Shown: piece after piece, positions 48,795 through 57,348 of the stretch
Layout: each line of letters begins with the position of its first letter
Position numbering within the stretch: position 1 is the stretch's first letter
Source: Brevibacillus reuszeri
GTDB taxonomy: Bacteria > Bacillota > Bacilli > Brevibacillales > Brevibacillaceae
Assembly (NCBI RefSeq): GCF_002897295.1
Contig: NZ_BEXF01000005.1
Span: 1-64,000, forward strand
Direction: 5' to 3'
DNA: 64,000 nt
Made by a program: the position numbers and the translations under genes
The notes under the pieces: model-generated
Database searches by the model: none
Told to the model about the DNA's origin: nothing
Seen by the model: the letters and a program-made list of their open reading frames with translations, nothing else

Positions 48795-48839
48795 CAAGCT
48801 CTCCCAAAAACATGACAATACCCGCAAAGGAAGATGGAT

Positions 48840-49847
48840 ATGAGCTTTTTCAAGCGCCTTCGTGACGCCATTGTACAAAAATCGGAGGAAGTTACACAGA
48901 AGTTTACGGATGGATTGTCCAAGACGAGAGACCTTTTGGTTGAAAAAGTAGAGGATTTGGTTCGTCGCTATAAAAAAATCGATGATGATTTCTTTGATGA
49001 ACTGGAAGAAATCTTGATTACTTCTGACGTCGGGGTCAACACCGTTATGGAATTGATTGACGATTTGCGTTCAGAAGTCCGCAAGCAAAAGATTGAGAAT
49101 GCGGTCGATTTGCAGCCAATTCTTTCAGAAAAGCTGGTTGCTCTTTTGAAAAATGATGAGGCAGCCGATACTTCCCTCAATGTACAGGATGGTCGTGTAA
49201 ACGTCATTTTGTTCGTTGGGGTAAATGGGGTAGGGAAGACCACCACGATCGGAAAAATGGCGCATATGTTCAAGCAGCAAGGAAAAAAAGTGCTCTTGGC
49301 AGCAGGCGATACTTTCCGTGCAGCAGCGATTGAGCAGCTCGAGGTTTGGGGCGGCCGTGTAGGCGTCGAAGTCATCAAGCAGCAGCAAGGCTCCGATCCG
49401 GCAGCAGTCATCTACGATGCCATTCAGGCAGCGAAGTCCAGACAGGTAGATGTTTTGCTGTGTGACACGGCAGGCCGTCTGCAAAACAAGGTGAGTCTCA
49501 TGGAGGAGCTGGCAAAGGTTCATCGCGTATTGCAGCGTGAACTTCCGGGCGCCCCGCATGAGGTACTGCTTGTGCTAGATGCAACAACCGGGCAGAACGC
49601 GCTGTCCCAGGCGAAAACGTTTGGGCAATCAGCGGGTGTCAGCGGTCTTGTGCTGACCAAGTTGGACGGTACGGCAAAAGGTGGTATTGTCATCGCGATT
49701 CGCAATGAGCTGAACATCCCTGTAAAATATGTAGGACTGGGCGAGGGCATGGATGATTTGCAGCAGTTCGATCCGGAGCAATTTGTGCATGCTTTGTTTG
49801 CTGGATTGATTCAAAAAGAAGAGGCAGAAGCCCAGGAAAACGCATAA
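48840..49847 (+). CDS. ftsY: signal recognition particle receptor FtsY
   Basis: 335 residues: a short N-terminal amphipathic part, then the NG domain. G1 GVNGVGKTTTIGK (about 128-140), DTFRAAA (about 159-165), DTAGR (about 210-214) and TKLDGTAKGG (about 276-285). This GTPase docks SRP-ribosome complexes at the membrane. ATG at 48840 is preferred since AAGGAAG directly abuts the ATG at 48834. It follows smc by 45 nt and acts with the ffh product encoded 0.5 kb later. Confidence 0.97.
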   Translation: MSFFKRLRDAIVQKSEEVTQKFTDGLSKTRDLLVEKVEDLVRRYKKIDDDFFDELEEILITSDVGVNTVMELIDDLRSEVRKQKIENAVDLQPILSEKLVALLKNDEAADTSLNVQDGRVNVILFVGVNGVGKTTTIGKMAHMFKQQGKKVLLAAGDTFRAAAIEQLEVWGGRVGVEVIKQQQGSDPAAVIYDAIQAAKSRQVDVLLCDTAGRLQNKVSLMEELAKVHRVLQRELPGAPHEVLLVLDATTGQNALSQAKTFGQSAGVSGLVLTKLDGTAKGGIVIAIRNELNIPVKYVGLGEGMDDLQQFDPEQFVHALFAGLIQKEEAEAQENA

Positions 49848-49892
49848 AATCAAGTAGAAACTGCGAAACAAAAATGATGTCAATAAAAAACC

Positions 49893-49921
49893 TTGACACT
49901 AGGTGTGGAATTAGGTACTAT
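49893..49921 (+). promoter_or_regulatory. sigma-A promoter of ylxM-ffh
   Basis: Perfect TTGACA at 49893-49898, a 17-nt spacer and TACTAT at 49916-49921. Confidence 0.85.
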
Positions 49922-49931
49922 AATCTACGTG

Positions 49932-49954
49932 CTGTAAAGAAAAAGTCTTTACAG
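49932..49954 (+). repeat. leader hairpin of ylxM
   Basis: CTGTAAAGA and TCTTTACAG form a perfect 9-bp inverted repeat around AAAAG, starting about 4 nt after the expected transcript start. It could stabilise the mRNA end or be a protein site. Confidence 0.6.
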
Positions 49955-49990
49955 TTTGAAACGAGTACCTCATAGCAAAGGATTGGTTCC

Positions 49991-50329
49991 ATGTTAGAAA
50001 AGACCAATCAAGTCAATCTCTTGTTTGACTTCTACGCGCCTCTACTTAAGGGCAAGCAACGCGAATATCTAGAGCTATACTACCTCGACGATCTGTCCTT
50101 GGGAGAAATAGCCGAGATGCACGAGGTCAGTCGACAAGCTGTTTATGATCACATCAAGCGGGCTGAGAAGCAGCTGTTTGAATATGATCAAAAGCTTCAT
50201 CTTGCAGAGCGTCATGAAAAGCGGATGACTGTGCTGAATCGAATGAGCGAGCTTGTAAGTGAGCTTGCGGAGAGCGGGACAAGAGACGAGCTGAATACTT
50301 TGCTCCACCAACTGTCAGAGATGGATTAG
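49991..50329 (+). CDS. ylxM: YlxM family helix-turn-helix protein, SRP-associated
   Basis: 112 residues with a sigma-70 region-4-like helix-turn-helix (about 16-62, [29 protein letters not shown]) and a leucine-rich C-terminal helix. The gene is conserved immediately upstream of ffh in Firmicutes; the streptococcal homologue binds SRP components. Here ffh begins 10 nt later and both share one promoter. Confidence 0.92.
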   Translation: MLEKTNQVNLLFDFYAPLLKGKQREYLELYYLDDLSLGEIAEMHEVSRQAVYDHIKRAEKQLFEYDQKLHLAERHEKRMTVLNRMSELVSELAESGTRDELNTLLHQLSEMD

Positions 50330-50339
50330 GAGGGCTCGC

Positions 50340-51755
50340 ATGGCGTTTGAGAGCTTAGCCAATCGGCTGCAAAACGCGTTTGACAAACTGCGCGGCAGAG
50401 GAAAGATAGACGAGACCATCGTGAATGAAGCGATGCGTGAGGTACGTCTGGCTCTACTCGAAGCAGATGTTAACTTTAAAGTAGTAAAAGACTTCGTAGC
50501 TCGTGTCAAAGAGCGCGCAGTTGGTCAGGAAGTCATGAAAAGCCTGACGCCTGGTCAAATGGTGATCAAGATCGTGAATGAAGAGCTCGTCGCTCTCATG
50601 GGCGGCAATGCAGTCGGACTCACGATGGCACACCGACCTCCGACTGTCATTATGATGGCAGGTCTGCAAGGGGCAGGTAAGACAACCACGACCGGTAAAC
50701 TAGCAAAGTATTTGCAAAAGCAAAACCGCAAGCCGCTGTTAGTGGCGGGGGACATTTATCGTCCGGCTGCGATCAAGCAGCTGCAGGTTTTGGGGGAGCA
50801 GCTCGGTGTTCCCGTCTTTACACTCGGAGATCAAGTTAGTCCTGTAGACATCGCACGCCAAGCGATTGAACATGCGAAGACAAACCATCTCGATGTCGTT
50901 TTGATCGATACCGCAGGTCGACTGCATATTGACGAAGCGTTGATGGACGAGTTGAAGCAGATTCGCGAAGTGACGAAGCCAGATGAAATTTTGCTGGTTG
51001 TCGATGCGATGACAGGTCAAGATGCCGTCAACGTAGCAGAGAGCTTCAATAGTCAGCTGGAGCTGACTGGGGTGGTTCTTACCAAGCTCGACGGTGATAC
51101 CCGAGGCGGTGCAGCGCTTTCCGTAAAAGCAGTCACTGGCAAGCCGATCAAATTTGCGGCGATGGGTGAAAAGCTGGATGCGTTAGAACCGTTTCATCCG
51201 GATCGCATGGCCTCCCGTATTCTCGGTATGGGGGACGTCCTCAGCCTGATCGAAAAAGCACAGGCATCCGTCGATGAAGAAAAAGCACGCGATATGGAAC
51301 GCCAAATGCGTCAAGGGGAGTTTTCCTTCGACATGTTCCTGGATTCCATGCAGCAGCTTCGTAACCTGGGTCCTTTTGAAGACATTCTCGGCATGCTGCC
51401 AGGAATGAACAAGATGAAGGGCAAAATGAACGTGGATGAAAAGCAGATTGCCCGTGTAGAAGCAATCGCGAAATCCATGACCAAAGCGGAGCGCGCCAAT
51501 CCTGATCTGCTAAACGCAAACCGTCGAAAGCGCATTGCAAACGGTAGCGGAACGAGCATTCAGGAAGTGAATCGTTTCCTCAAGCAATTCGAGGAAATGA
51601 AGAAAATGATGAAGCAATTCTCAGGCGCTGCAGACAAGATGGTCAAGAAGTCCAAGAAAAAGGGCTTCGCTGGATTACCATTCATGGGTAAAGGCGGAGG
51701 AAACAACCAAGGCGGTATGAACTTCCCCTTTAACTTCAAACCACCGTTCAAGTAA
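50340..51755 (+). CDS. ffh: signal recognition particle GTPase Ffh (SRP54)
   Basis: 471 residues: N and G domains (about 1-295; GLQGAGKTTTTGKLA near 106, DTAGRLHID near 190, TKLDGDTRGG near 248) and a methionine-rich M domain (about 300-440) that binds 4.5S/SRP RNA and signal sequences. The C-terminus is basic and Gly/Asn-rich. AGGAGG precedes the ATG. No scRNA gene is evident in this window. Confidence 0.98.
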   Translation: MAFESLANRLQNAFDKLRGRGKIDETIVNEAMREVRLALLEADVNFKVVKDFVARVKERAVGQEVMKSLTPGQMVIKIVNEELVALMGGNAVGLTMAHRPPTVIMMAGLQGAGKTTTTGKLAKYLQKQNRKPLLVAGDIYRPAAIKQLQVLGEQLGVPVFTLGDQVSPVDIARQAIEHAKTNHLDVVLIDTAGRLHIDEALMDELKQIREVTKPDEILLVVDAMTGQDAVNVAESFNSQLELTGVVLTKLDGDTRGGAALSVKAVTGKPIKFAAMGEKLDALEPFHPDRMASRILGMGDVLSLIEKAQASVDEEKARDMERQMRQGEFSFDMFLDSMQQLRNLGPFEDILGMLPGMNKMKGKMNVDEKQIARVEAIAKSMTKAERANPDLLNANRRKRIANGSGTSIQEVNRFLKQFEEMKKMMKQFSGAADKMVKKSKKKGFAGLPFMGKGGGNNQGGMNFPFNFKPPFK

Positions 51756-51821
51756 AATAGGCATGATCTCTTCGCGACACTGACTTGTCAGCTGACGCGA
51801 TGGTTCAGATATAGTAGCACC

Positions 51822-51842
51822 AACGCGAGTGTAACTTGCGTT
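51822..51842 (+). repeat. hairpin in the rpsP leader
   Basis: AACGCGAGT pairs with ACTTGCGTT (one G-U) around GTA. It ends 10 nt before the ribosome-binding site, a position that would allow translational control. Confidence 0.55.
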
Positions 51843-51866
51843 GATCCATACAGGAGGTGACACAAC

Positions 51867-52139
51867 ATGGCAGTTAAAATCCGTCTGAAGCGTATGGGTT
51901 CTAAGAAAGCTCCTTTCTACCGTGTAGTAGTAGCTGACTCCCGTTCCCCTCGCGATGGCCGTTTCATTGAAGAAATCGGTTACTACAATCCGGTTGCACA
52001 ACCGGCAGTGGTGAAAATTGATACCGACAAAGCGGTACAATGGATCCTGAATGGTGCAGCTCCAACTGATACCGTTCGTAACCTTCTCTCCAAAGAAGGC
52101 GTACTCGCAAAAGTACACGAAACCAAATACGGCAAATAA
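51867..52139 (+). CDS. rpsP: 30S ribosomal protein S16
   Basis: 90 residues, starting [25 protein letters not shown] after the initiator, with the later [16 protein letters not shown]; the whole family pattern is intact. AGGAGGTGA precedes the ATG. First gene of the rpsP-khpA-ylqD-rimM-trmD-rplS order conserved in Firmicutes. Confidence 0.98.
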   Translation: MAVKIRLKRMGSKKAPFYRVVVADSRSPRDGRFIEEIGYYNPVAQPAVVKIDTDKAVQWILNGAAPTDTVRNLLSKEGVLAKVHETKYGK

Positions 52140-52162
52140 GTCGATCATCTGGAGGTCTGATG

Positions 52163-52390
52163 ATGAAAGCGCTAGTTGAAACGATCGCTAAAGCTCTCGT
52201 CGATCATCCGAATGAGGTTCGTGTTAACGCAGTGGATAAAGAACGCATTCTCGTCTTTGAATTGTCGGTTCATCCTGATGATATGGGGAAGATTATCGGC
52301 AAGCAAGGACGAATTGCCAAAGCACTGCGCACGGTCGTGATGGCTGCTTCCGTGGAAACGGACAAGCGTGTCACGGTTGAGATTGTTTGA
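52163..52390 (+). CDS. khpA: KH-domain RNA-binding protein KhpA (YlqC)
   Basis: 75 residues forming one type II KH domain; the RNA-binding loop is GKIIGKQGRIAKALR (about residues 44-58). The homologue pairs with KhpB/Jag and affects cell-wall and division mRNAs. ATG at 52163 is taken because GGAGGT is 6 nt upstream; ATG at 52160 is 3 nt away from it. A terminator follows. Confidence 0.95.
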   Translation: MKALVETIAKALVDHPNEVRVNAVDKERILVFELSVHPDDMGKIIGKQGRIAKALRTVVMAASVETDKRVTVEIV

Positions 52391-52393
52391 GAA

Positions 52394-52422
52394 AAGGCTG
52401 GGAGCTTTCCCAGTCTTTTTTC
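52394..52422 (+). terminator. terminator after khpA
   Basis: AGGCTGGGA pairs with TCCCAGTCT around GCTT, then TTTTT. Confidence 0.9.
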
Positions 52423-52580
52423 TACTATCAGAGTGTATAAACATTCTAGTGAAGATAGTATAAGCGCAACTAAGGCCCTGCCTGCGCCAAAAGGCTTGTC
52501 AAAGCCTAGTTTTCTAATACTATCACGATGTACATGCTGTTTTGCCTGTTTGGGATAGCTCTTGCGTCGAAGGGAGTGCT

Positions 52581-52997
52581 TTGAACTTGGTCACTATTTT
52601 TCGTACGGTACAGGTAAAAATCATCATCACTGAAGCGTCTCGGGCTGTTCTCATCGAGCAGTATCGAACTCAGCTGAACAAGCGCAATGAAGAATGGCAG
52701 CAATGGCAGTTTCAAGCGAAGAAAATACTTGCGGATGCGAAGAAAAAATCTGCGGATACATATACAGTGGCGCAAGAAAAAATTGCTCGGGAAGAACGCT
52801 TGCGCAAAGAAAAAATAGAGCAGCTGACATGGCAGTTGGAACAGGCTGCAAACCTGCCTGTAGGCAGTGAGCTGGATTATCAGACCGTACAAAGCCCGGT
52901 AACAGTGAAAGTCGGCGATGTTTGGGATGAAATCATAGCAGGAACGGAAATCATGATAAAAGATGGCTGTGTGCACGAGATTCGTCAGAAGACTTAG
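52581..52997 (+). CDS. ylqD: YlqD family protein
   Basis: 138 residues: a short N-terminal strand region, a long charged coiled coil (about 30-95, rich in Lys, Glu and Gln) and a C-terminal beta part ending VGDVWDEIIAGTEIMIKDG. The family is conserved between khpA and rimM and has no known biochemical role. The TTG start at 52581 has AAGGGAG 4 nt upstream and fits family length; the frame is open to 52542. Confidence 0.85.
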   Translation: MNLVTIFRTVQVKIIITEASRAVLIEQYRTQLNKRNEEWQQWQFQAKKILADAKKKSADTYTVAQEKIAREERLRKEKIEQLTWQLEQAANLPVGSELDYQTVQSPVTVKVGDVWDEIIAGTEIMIKDGCVHEIRQKT

Positions 52998-53034
52998 CAC
53001 ACACGGATGGCAAGAAATAAGGAGGTATGATTCC

Positions 53035-53553
53035 TTGGAACAGAAAAATTACTATGGTGTGGGTAGACTTGTAAACACTCATGGTTTGCGCGGAGAAGTT
53101 CGTGTTACTCCAACAACGGATTTCCCTGACCAACGCTTTCGCAAAGGGAATGAGCTGTTATTGTTTCACCCAACACTAGCAGAGCCACTAAAGCTGAAAA
53201 TCGCAACACGCCGCGCACACAAAGGCTTTGAGATTTTGAGCTTTCATGGATACAGCAATATTAATGACATCGAAAAGTATAAGGGCGGCGAACTGAAAAT
53301 TCCGGAAGAAGCACTGATGGAGCTGGAAGAGGATGAGTTCTACATCCACCAGCTTGTAGGTTGTCTGGTTGTAACAGACGAAGGAGAAGAGCTGGGCAAG
53401 ATCACAGATGTGATGCAACCAGGTGCAAACGACGTTTGGGTCGTCAAAGGAAAACGCGGCGAAATTTTGCTACCGTACATTGATGAGTGTATTAAAGAAG
53501 TGGATATTGAAAACAAGCGTGTCGTCTGCCATCTGATGGAAGGCTTGTTGTAG
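53035..53553 (+). CDS. rimM: ribosome maturation factor RimM
   Basis: 172 residues: an N-terminal RimM domain (VGRLVNTHGLRGEVRV, about 9-24) and a C-terminal PRC-barrel (about 98-170, with EDEFYIHQLVG and GANDVWVVKG). It assists 30S head assembly by binding S19. The TTG start at 53035 has AAGGAGGT about 8 nt upstream; an in-frame extension to 52963 is not supported. trmD follows after 15 nt. Confidence 0.96.
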   Translation: MEQKNYYGVGRLVNTHGLRGEVRVTPTTDFPDQRFRKGNELLLFHPTLAEPLKLKIATRRAHKGFEILSFHGYSNINDIEKYKGGELKIPEEALMELEEDEFYIHQLVGCLVVTDEGEELGKITDVMQPGANDVWVVKGKRGEILLPYIDECIKEVDIENKRVVCHLMEGLL

Positions 53554-53568
53554 GGAGGATTTTATCGG

Positions 53569-54315
53569 ATGCGGATTGATATTCTCACGCTTTTTCCCGA
53601 GATGTTTACCGGTGTCTTATCCAGCAGTATTTTGGGAAAAGCGAGTGAAAAGGAGATTGTGGAATTTCACGTCAGCAACTTCCGGGATTTCTCTGAAAGC
53701 AAGCATGGAACGGTGGACGATACCCCATATGGTGGCGGCGGGGGAATGGTACTCAAGCCAGAACCATTGTTTCGTGCCGTTGAATCCATGTCGACAGACA
53801 AAAAGCCTCGTGTTATCCTCATGTGTCCACAGGGGGTGCCTTACAATCAAAAGCTGGCTGAAGAGCTGGCGCAAGAAGAACATCTGGTTTTTATTTGTGG
53901 ACACTATGAGGGATACGATGAGCGAATTCGTGAGCATCTCGTCACCGATGAAATTTCCATCGGAGATTACGTGCTGACGGGTGGTGAACTAGCAGCAATG
54001 GTCGTAATCGACAGTGTCGTCCGTTTGCAGCCGGGAGCACTTGGAAACCAGACATCAGCTGTGGAGGATTCTTTTTCAACTGGACTCTTGGAATACCCAC
54101 ACTACACGAGGCCAGCTGAATTTCGTGGCTGGAAGGTTCCAGATATATTGCTCTCTGGACATCATGCGAACATTGAGAAATGGCGCCTGAAGGAATCGCT
54201 CCGACGTACGAGCATGCGCAGGCCGGATCTATTGGACAAGCTGGAGCAGACGCCAGAAATGAAGAAGCTGTTGGCAGAAATCGAGCAAGAGAAAAAAATG
54301 GAGGACCAATCATAA
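53569..54315 (+). CDS. trmD: tRNA (guanine(37)-N1)-methyltransferase
   Basis: 248 residues of the SPOUT knot enzyme family. It methylates G37 of tRNAs to prevent frameshifting. The SAM-knot segments [11 protein letters not shown] (about 110-120) and [15 protein letters not shown] (about 131-145) are intact. GGGAGGATT precedes the ATG. It is followed by the separate rplS promoter. Confidence 0.98.
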   Translation: MRIDILTLFPEMFTGVLSSSILGKASEKEIVEFHVSNFRDFSESKHGTVDDTPYGGGGGMVLKPEPLFRAVESMSTDKKPRVILMCPQGVPYNQKLAEELAQEEHLVFICGHYEGYDERIREHLVTDEISIGDYVLTGGELAAMVVIDSVVRLQPGALGNQTSAVEDSFSTGLLEYPHYTRPAEFRGWKVPDILLSGHHANIEKWRLKESLRRTSMRRPDLLDKLEQTPEMKKLLAEIEQEKKMEDQS

Positions 54316-54322
54316 TACCTCC

Positions 54323-54351
54323 TTGTAGTTTTTCGCCTACTGTGTTAATAT
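54323..54351 (+). promoter_or_regulatory. sigma-A promoter of rplS
   Basis: TTGTAG at 54323-54328, a 17-nt spacer and TAATAT at 54346-54351, just after the trmD stop. Confidence 0.7.
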
Positions 54352-54357
54352 ACTTCT

Positions 54358-54469
54358 TGTGGCAATTTTGCCCGCTGACTAAGGCGGTCCGCTACTCGTA
54401 TCTCAGTCACTTGCACTGAGCCTATTGGATAGACGAGTAAGAACGTCTGATCGGAAGGAGGGAATTCAA
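54358..54469 (+). promoter_or_regulatory. rplS leader, possible L19 leader RNA
   Basis: About 112 nt between the expected transcript start and the rplS ATG. It has short complementary pieces (GCCCGC/GCGGTCC, CTCAGT/CACTGAG, ACTCG near CGAGTA). Firmicutes rplS genes often carry an autoregulatory L19 leader here; I infer it from position and have not matched the motif fully. Confidence 0.4.
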
Positions 54470-54817
54470 ATGAACCAAGTAATCCGTGAATTGGAAAAAG
54501 AGCAATTGAAACAGGACATTCCTGCGTTCCGACCTGGTGACACTGTACGTGTACACGTAAAAGTTATCGAGGGTCAGCGTGAGCGTATTCAGCTGTTCGA
54601 AGGCGTTGTTATTCGCCGTCGCGGTACAGGTGTTAGCGAAACATTTACTGCTCGTAAGATTTCTTATGGCGTAGGTGTTGAGCGTACATTCCCAGTGCAC
54701 ACGCCTAAGATCGACAAGATCGAAATCGTGCGTCATGGTAAAGTACGTCGTGCGAAACTGTACTATCTGCGCGATCGCGTAGGTAAAGCTGCTCGCATTA
54801 AAGAAATTCGTCGATAA
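54470..54817 (+). CDS. rplS: 50S ribosomal protein L19
   Basis: 115 residues with the family stretches [26 protein letters not shown] and [17 protein letters not shown]. It lies at the 30S-50S interface. ATG at 54470 follows GGAGGGAATTC; an in-frame upstream start at 54425 lies in the leader. A terminator follows. Confidence 0.98.
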   Translation: MNQVIRELEKEQLKQDIPAFRPGDTVRVHVKVIEGQRERIQLFEGVVIRRRGTGVSETFTARKISYGVGVERTFPVHTPKIDKIEIVRHGKVRRAKLYYLRDRVGKAARIKEIRR

Positions 54818-54835
54818 GCGTTTCATAACGCATGA

Positions 54836-54871
54836 GAAAGGGGACTGGTCTGCTAGCCAGGCCTCTTTTTT
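54836..54871 (+). terminator. terminator after rplS
   Basis: GGGGACTGG pairs with CCAGGCCTC (one mismatch, one G-U) around TCTGCTAG, then six T. Confidence 0.8.
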
Positions 54872-54957
54872 CCATTTTCTCCCGTTTTATAAAATGACAA
54901 GAATAGCAGATAGTATCAATACAGGATGGACGAGCTTGCATTAGGAGGATCGGAAAC

Positions 54958-55521
54958 ATGAGCGAAGAAGTAACCTCCAGCCGCGCCAAGAAGAATGAGC
55001 TTTGGGAATGGTTAAAGGCGCTCGGAATAGCGATTATACTAGCGTTTCTCATCCGTACCTTCCTGTTCGCTCCTTTTATCGTCGAGGGCGAATCCATGGA
55101 AACGACATTACATAACAGTGAAAAATTAGTCGTGAATAAAGCGATTTATTATTTGCAAGATCCGAAGCCAGGGGATATCATCGTTTTTCATGCCGAACAA
55201 AAACGCGATTATATTAAAAGAGTAATCGCTGTTGCTGGAGATACAGTGGAAGTAAAGAACGACGAGCTGTATGTGAACGGCAAACTGGTAGAAGAGCCTT
55301 ATCTTGCACAACATAAAGAACAAGCGAAAGCACAGGGTGAGCCTTTTTTCACCAATGATTTTCCGCCAGTTCAAATTCCAGCGGAACACATCTTCGTCAT
55401 GGGGGATAATCGCCTAAACAGTCATGACAGCCGTGCCATCGGGCCAGTTGCGGTCAGTACGGTTGTTGGACGGGCTGAGTTCACATTTTGGCCTCTGGGT
55501 GATATCCGCGTAACGAAATAA
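54958..55521 (+). CDS. lepB: signal peptidase I
   Basis: 187 residues: one N-terminal membrane helix (about 17-36), then the extracellular catalytic domain. The nucleophile Ser is in VEGESMETTL (about 46) and the general base Lys in DYIKRVIAVAGD (about 85), with box E GDNRLNSHDSRAIGPV (about 145-160). It removes signal peptides from secreted proteins. The single-helix, short form is typical of Bacillales Sip enzymes. Confidence 0.97.
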   Translation: MSEEVTSSRAKKNELWEWLKALGIAIILAFLIRTFLFAPFIVEGESMETTLHNSEKLVVNKAIYYLQDPKPGDIIVFHAEQKRDYIKRVIAVAGDTVEVKNDELYVNGKLVEEPYLAQHKEQAKAQGEPFFTNDFPPVQIPAEHIFVMGDNRLNSHDSRAIGPVAVSTVVGRAEFTFWPLGDIRVTK

Positions 55522-55556
55522 ATAGCAAAGCATAGCTTCAAGGTAGGTGAGACATC

Positions 55557-56450
55557 ATGGCGATCCAATGGTTTCCTGGCCATATGGCAAAGGCACGCCG
55601 ACAAGTAACGGAGAAGCTGAAACTGATCGACGTGGTCATCGAGCTTTTGGATGCACGTCTACCGTTGTCCAGCCGAAATCCAATGATTGATGAGATTGTC
55701 AGCGAAAAACCGAGATTGATATTGTTAAACAAAGCCGACTTGGCTGATGAAAAAGCGACAGAAGAATGGATGGCGTATTTCCGCAAGCTCGGAATTCGTA
55801 CGCTGCCGATTGATGCTCTCAGTGGCAAGGGCGTAGGCAAGCTTCCAGAGCTGTGCCGTGAGCTGGCTGCTGAGATGCTGGCAAAGCGCAGTGAAAAAGG
55901 CATGCAAGGCCGAGCCATTCGCATCATGATTTTGGGGATTCCAAACGTAGGGAAATCCTCATTGATTAACAGACTTTCCAAGCGTGCTGTAGCACAAACG
56001 GGTGACAGACCGGCAGTGACGAAGGCCCAGCAATGGGTGAAGATGGGCGATACACTTGAGCTTCTGGATACACCAGGTATTCTATGGCCCAAATTTGAAG
56101 ATCAGATGGTGGGACTCAGACTTGCCGCGAGTGGAGCGATCAAGGACGAACTAATCGATTTCACCGAGGTAGCCTTGTTTGTGATCACTTATATGATGCA
56201 TTACTACCCAGAACGCTTGCTGGATCGCTTCAAGCTCAAAGCACTTCCTGAGGATCGCGTCGAGATGCTCGAAGAAATTGGCAAGAAGCGAGGATGCCTC
56301 ATTTCAGGCGGAAATATCGATTACGATAAGGCAGCAGAAATATTCCTGCGTGAACTGCGCTCTGGCAAGCTGGGGACAGTTTCCTTGGAACGTCCAATCG
56401 ATTGGGAGATGGATGAGCCGATTGGTAAGCCGGTATCCTTTCCTGAATGA
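55557..56450 (+). CDS. rbgA: ribosome biogenesis GTPase RbgA (YlqF)
   Basis: A 297-residue circularly permuted GTPase: G4 LNKADL (about 60-65) precedes G1 GIPNVGKSSLINRL (about 125-138) and G3 DTPG (about 174-177), followed by a helical C-terminal domain. It is needed for late 50S assembly. A ribosome site AAGGTAGGTGA precedes the ATG. A terminator separates it from rnhB. Confidence 0.97.
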   Translation: MAIQWFPGHMAKARRQVTEKLKLIDVVIELLDARLPLSSRNPMIDEIVSEKPRLILLNKADLADEKATEEWMAYFRKLGIRTLPIDALSGKGVGKLPELCRELAAEMLAKRSEKGMQGRAIRIMILGIPNVGKSSLINRLSKRAVAQTGDRPAVTKAQQWVKMGDTLELLDTPGILWPKFEDQMVGLRLAASGAIKDELIDFTEVALFVITYMMHYYPERLLDRFKLKALPEDRVEMLEEIGKKRGCLISGGNIDYDKAAEIFLRELRSGKLGTVSLERPIDWEMDEPIGKPVSFPE

Positions 56451-56468
56451 GATGAAGTACGTCAGTTA

Positions 56469-56506
56469 AAAACCTGTCTATCGACAATCCGGTAGGCGGG
56501 TTTTTT
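56469..56506 (+). terminator. terminator after rbgA
   Basis: AACCTGTCTATCG pairs with CGGTAGGCGGGTT around ACAATC, then six T. Confidence 0.85.
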
Positions 56507-56524
56507 ACATAGCAAAGGAGAAAG

Positions 56525-57307
56525 ATGTCAATGAATCTGGCCGACATGTCGATAAAAGAAATACGGTTAACAATCGAAAAAATGGACGAAGTGCCCAAAG
56601 ATTTTTTACAATTGTTAAAAGAGGATCAGCGAGCAGGCGTACAGGCGATGGCTCGTCAGCAGGAAGCGGCAATCGCTCGTCAAGAAAAGCTGGCCTCCAT
56701 GTGGAAGGAAATGACTCTCTATGAGAGAGCATTACGTGAGAAAGGCCATGTCCATTTAATTGGTGTAGACGAGGTCGGCAGAGGCCCTTTGGCTGGACCA
56801 GTTGTAGCGTGCGCTGTATGCCTTCCTGAGGATTTTTATTTGCCAGGCTTAAATGATTCTAAAAAAATTCCGGTGGCGACTCGCGAGGCGTTTTACGAGG
56901 TAATTGTACGTGATGCACTGGCTGTTGGAATCGGAATTGTTGATGCTGCACGAATTGATGAAATTAACATTTTGCAAGCAACGAAAGAAGCGATGAAAAA
57001 TGCAATCGATAATTGTGGCTTGAACCCGGATGCTTGTTTGATTGACGCTGTGCAGCTCACCGGCCTTAGCTGTGTGCAAGTACCCATCATAGGCGGTGAT
57101 GCTAAAAGCGTCTCGATTGCAGCCGCATCGATTGTAGCAAAGGTCACAAGAGACCGTATGATGGCAAATTACGCCAAAGAGTATCCAGAGTATGGCTTCG
57201 AGAAGCACGCAGGCTATGGCACTGCAGAGCATTTGTCAGCGATCGCACGATTTGGATCAACGTCGATTCATCGAAGAACATTTACAGGTGTAAAGGAACA
57301 GGCATAA
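56525..57307 (+). CDS. rnhB: ribonuclease HII
   Basis: 260 residues: an N-terminal helical extension (about 1-70) typical of Bacillus RnhB, then the RNase H fold. Asp and Glu are in VDEVGRGPLAGP (about 80-91), with Asp in LIDAVQL (about 176) and DAKSVSIAAASIVAKVTRD (about 190-208). It removes RNA from RNA-DNA hybrids and single ribonucleotides. AAAGGAG precedes ATG at 56525; 56531 is a second possible start. Confidence 0.97.
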   Translation: MSMNLADMSIKEIRLTIEKMDEVPKDFLQLLKEDQRAGVQAMARQQEAAIARQEKLASMWKEMTLYERALREKGHVHLIGVDEVGRGPLAGPVVACAVCLPEDFYLPGLNDSKKIPVATREAFYEVIVRDALAVGIGIVDAARIDEINILQATKEAMKNAIDNCGLNPDACLIDAVQLTGLSCVQVPIIGGDAKSVSIAAASIVAKVTRDRMMANYAKEYPEYGFEKHAGYGTAEHLSAIARFGSTSIHRRTFTGVKEQA

Positions 57308-57348
57308 TGCCACATGCATTTTTTACGTCGTAAAGGAGGAGGTTTCCC

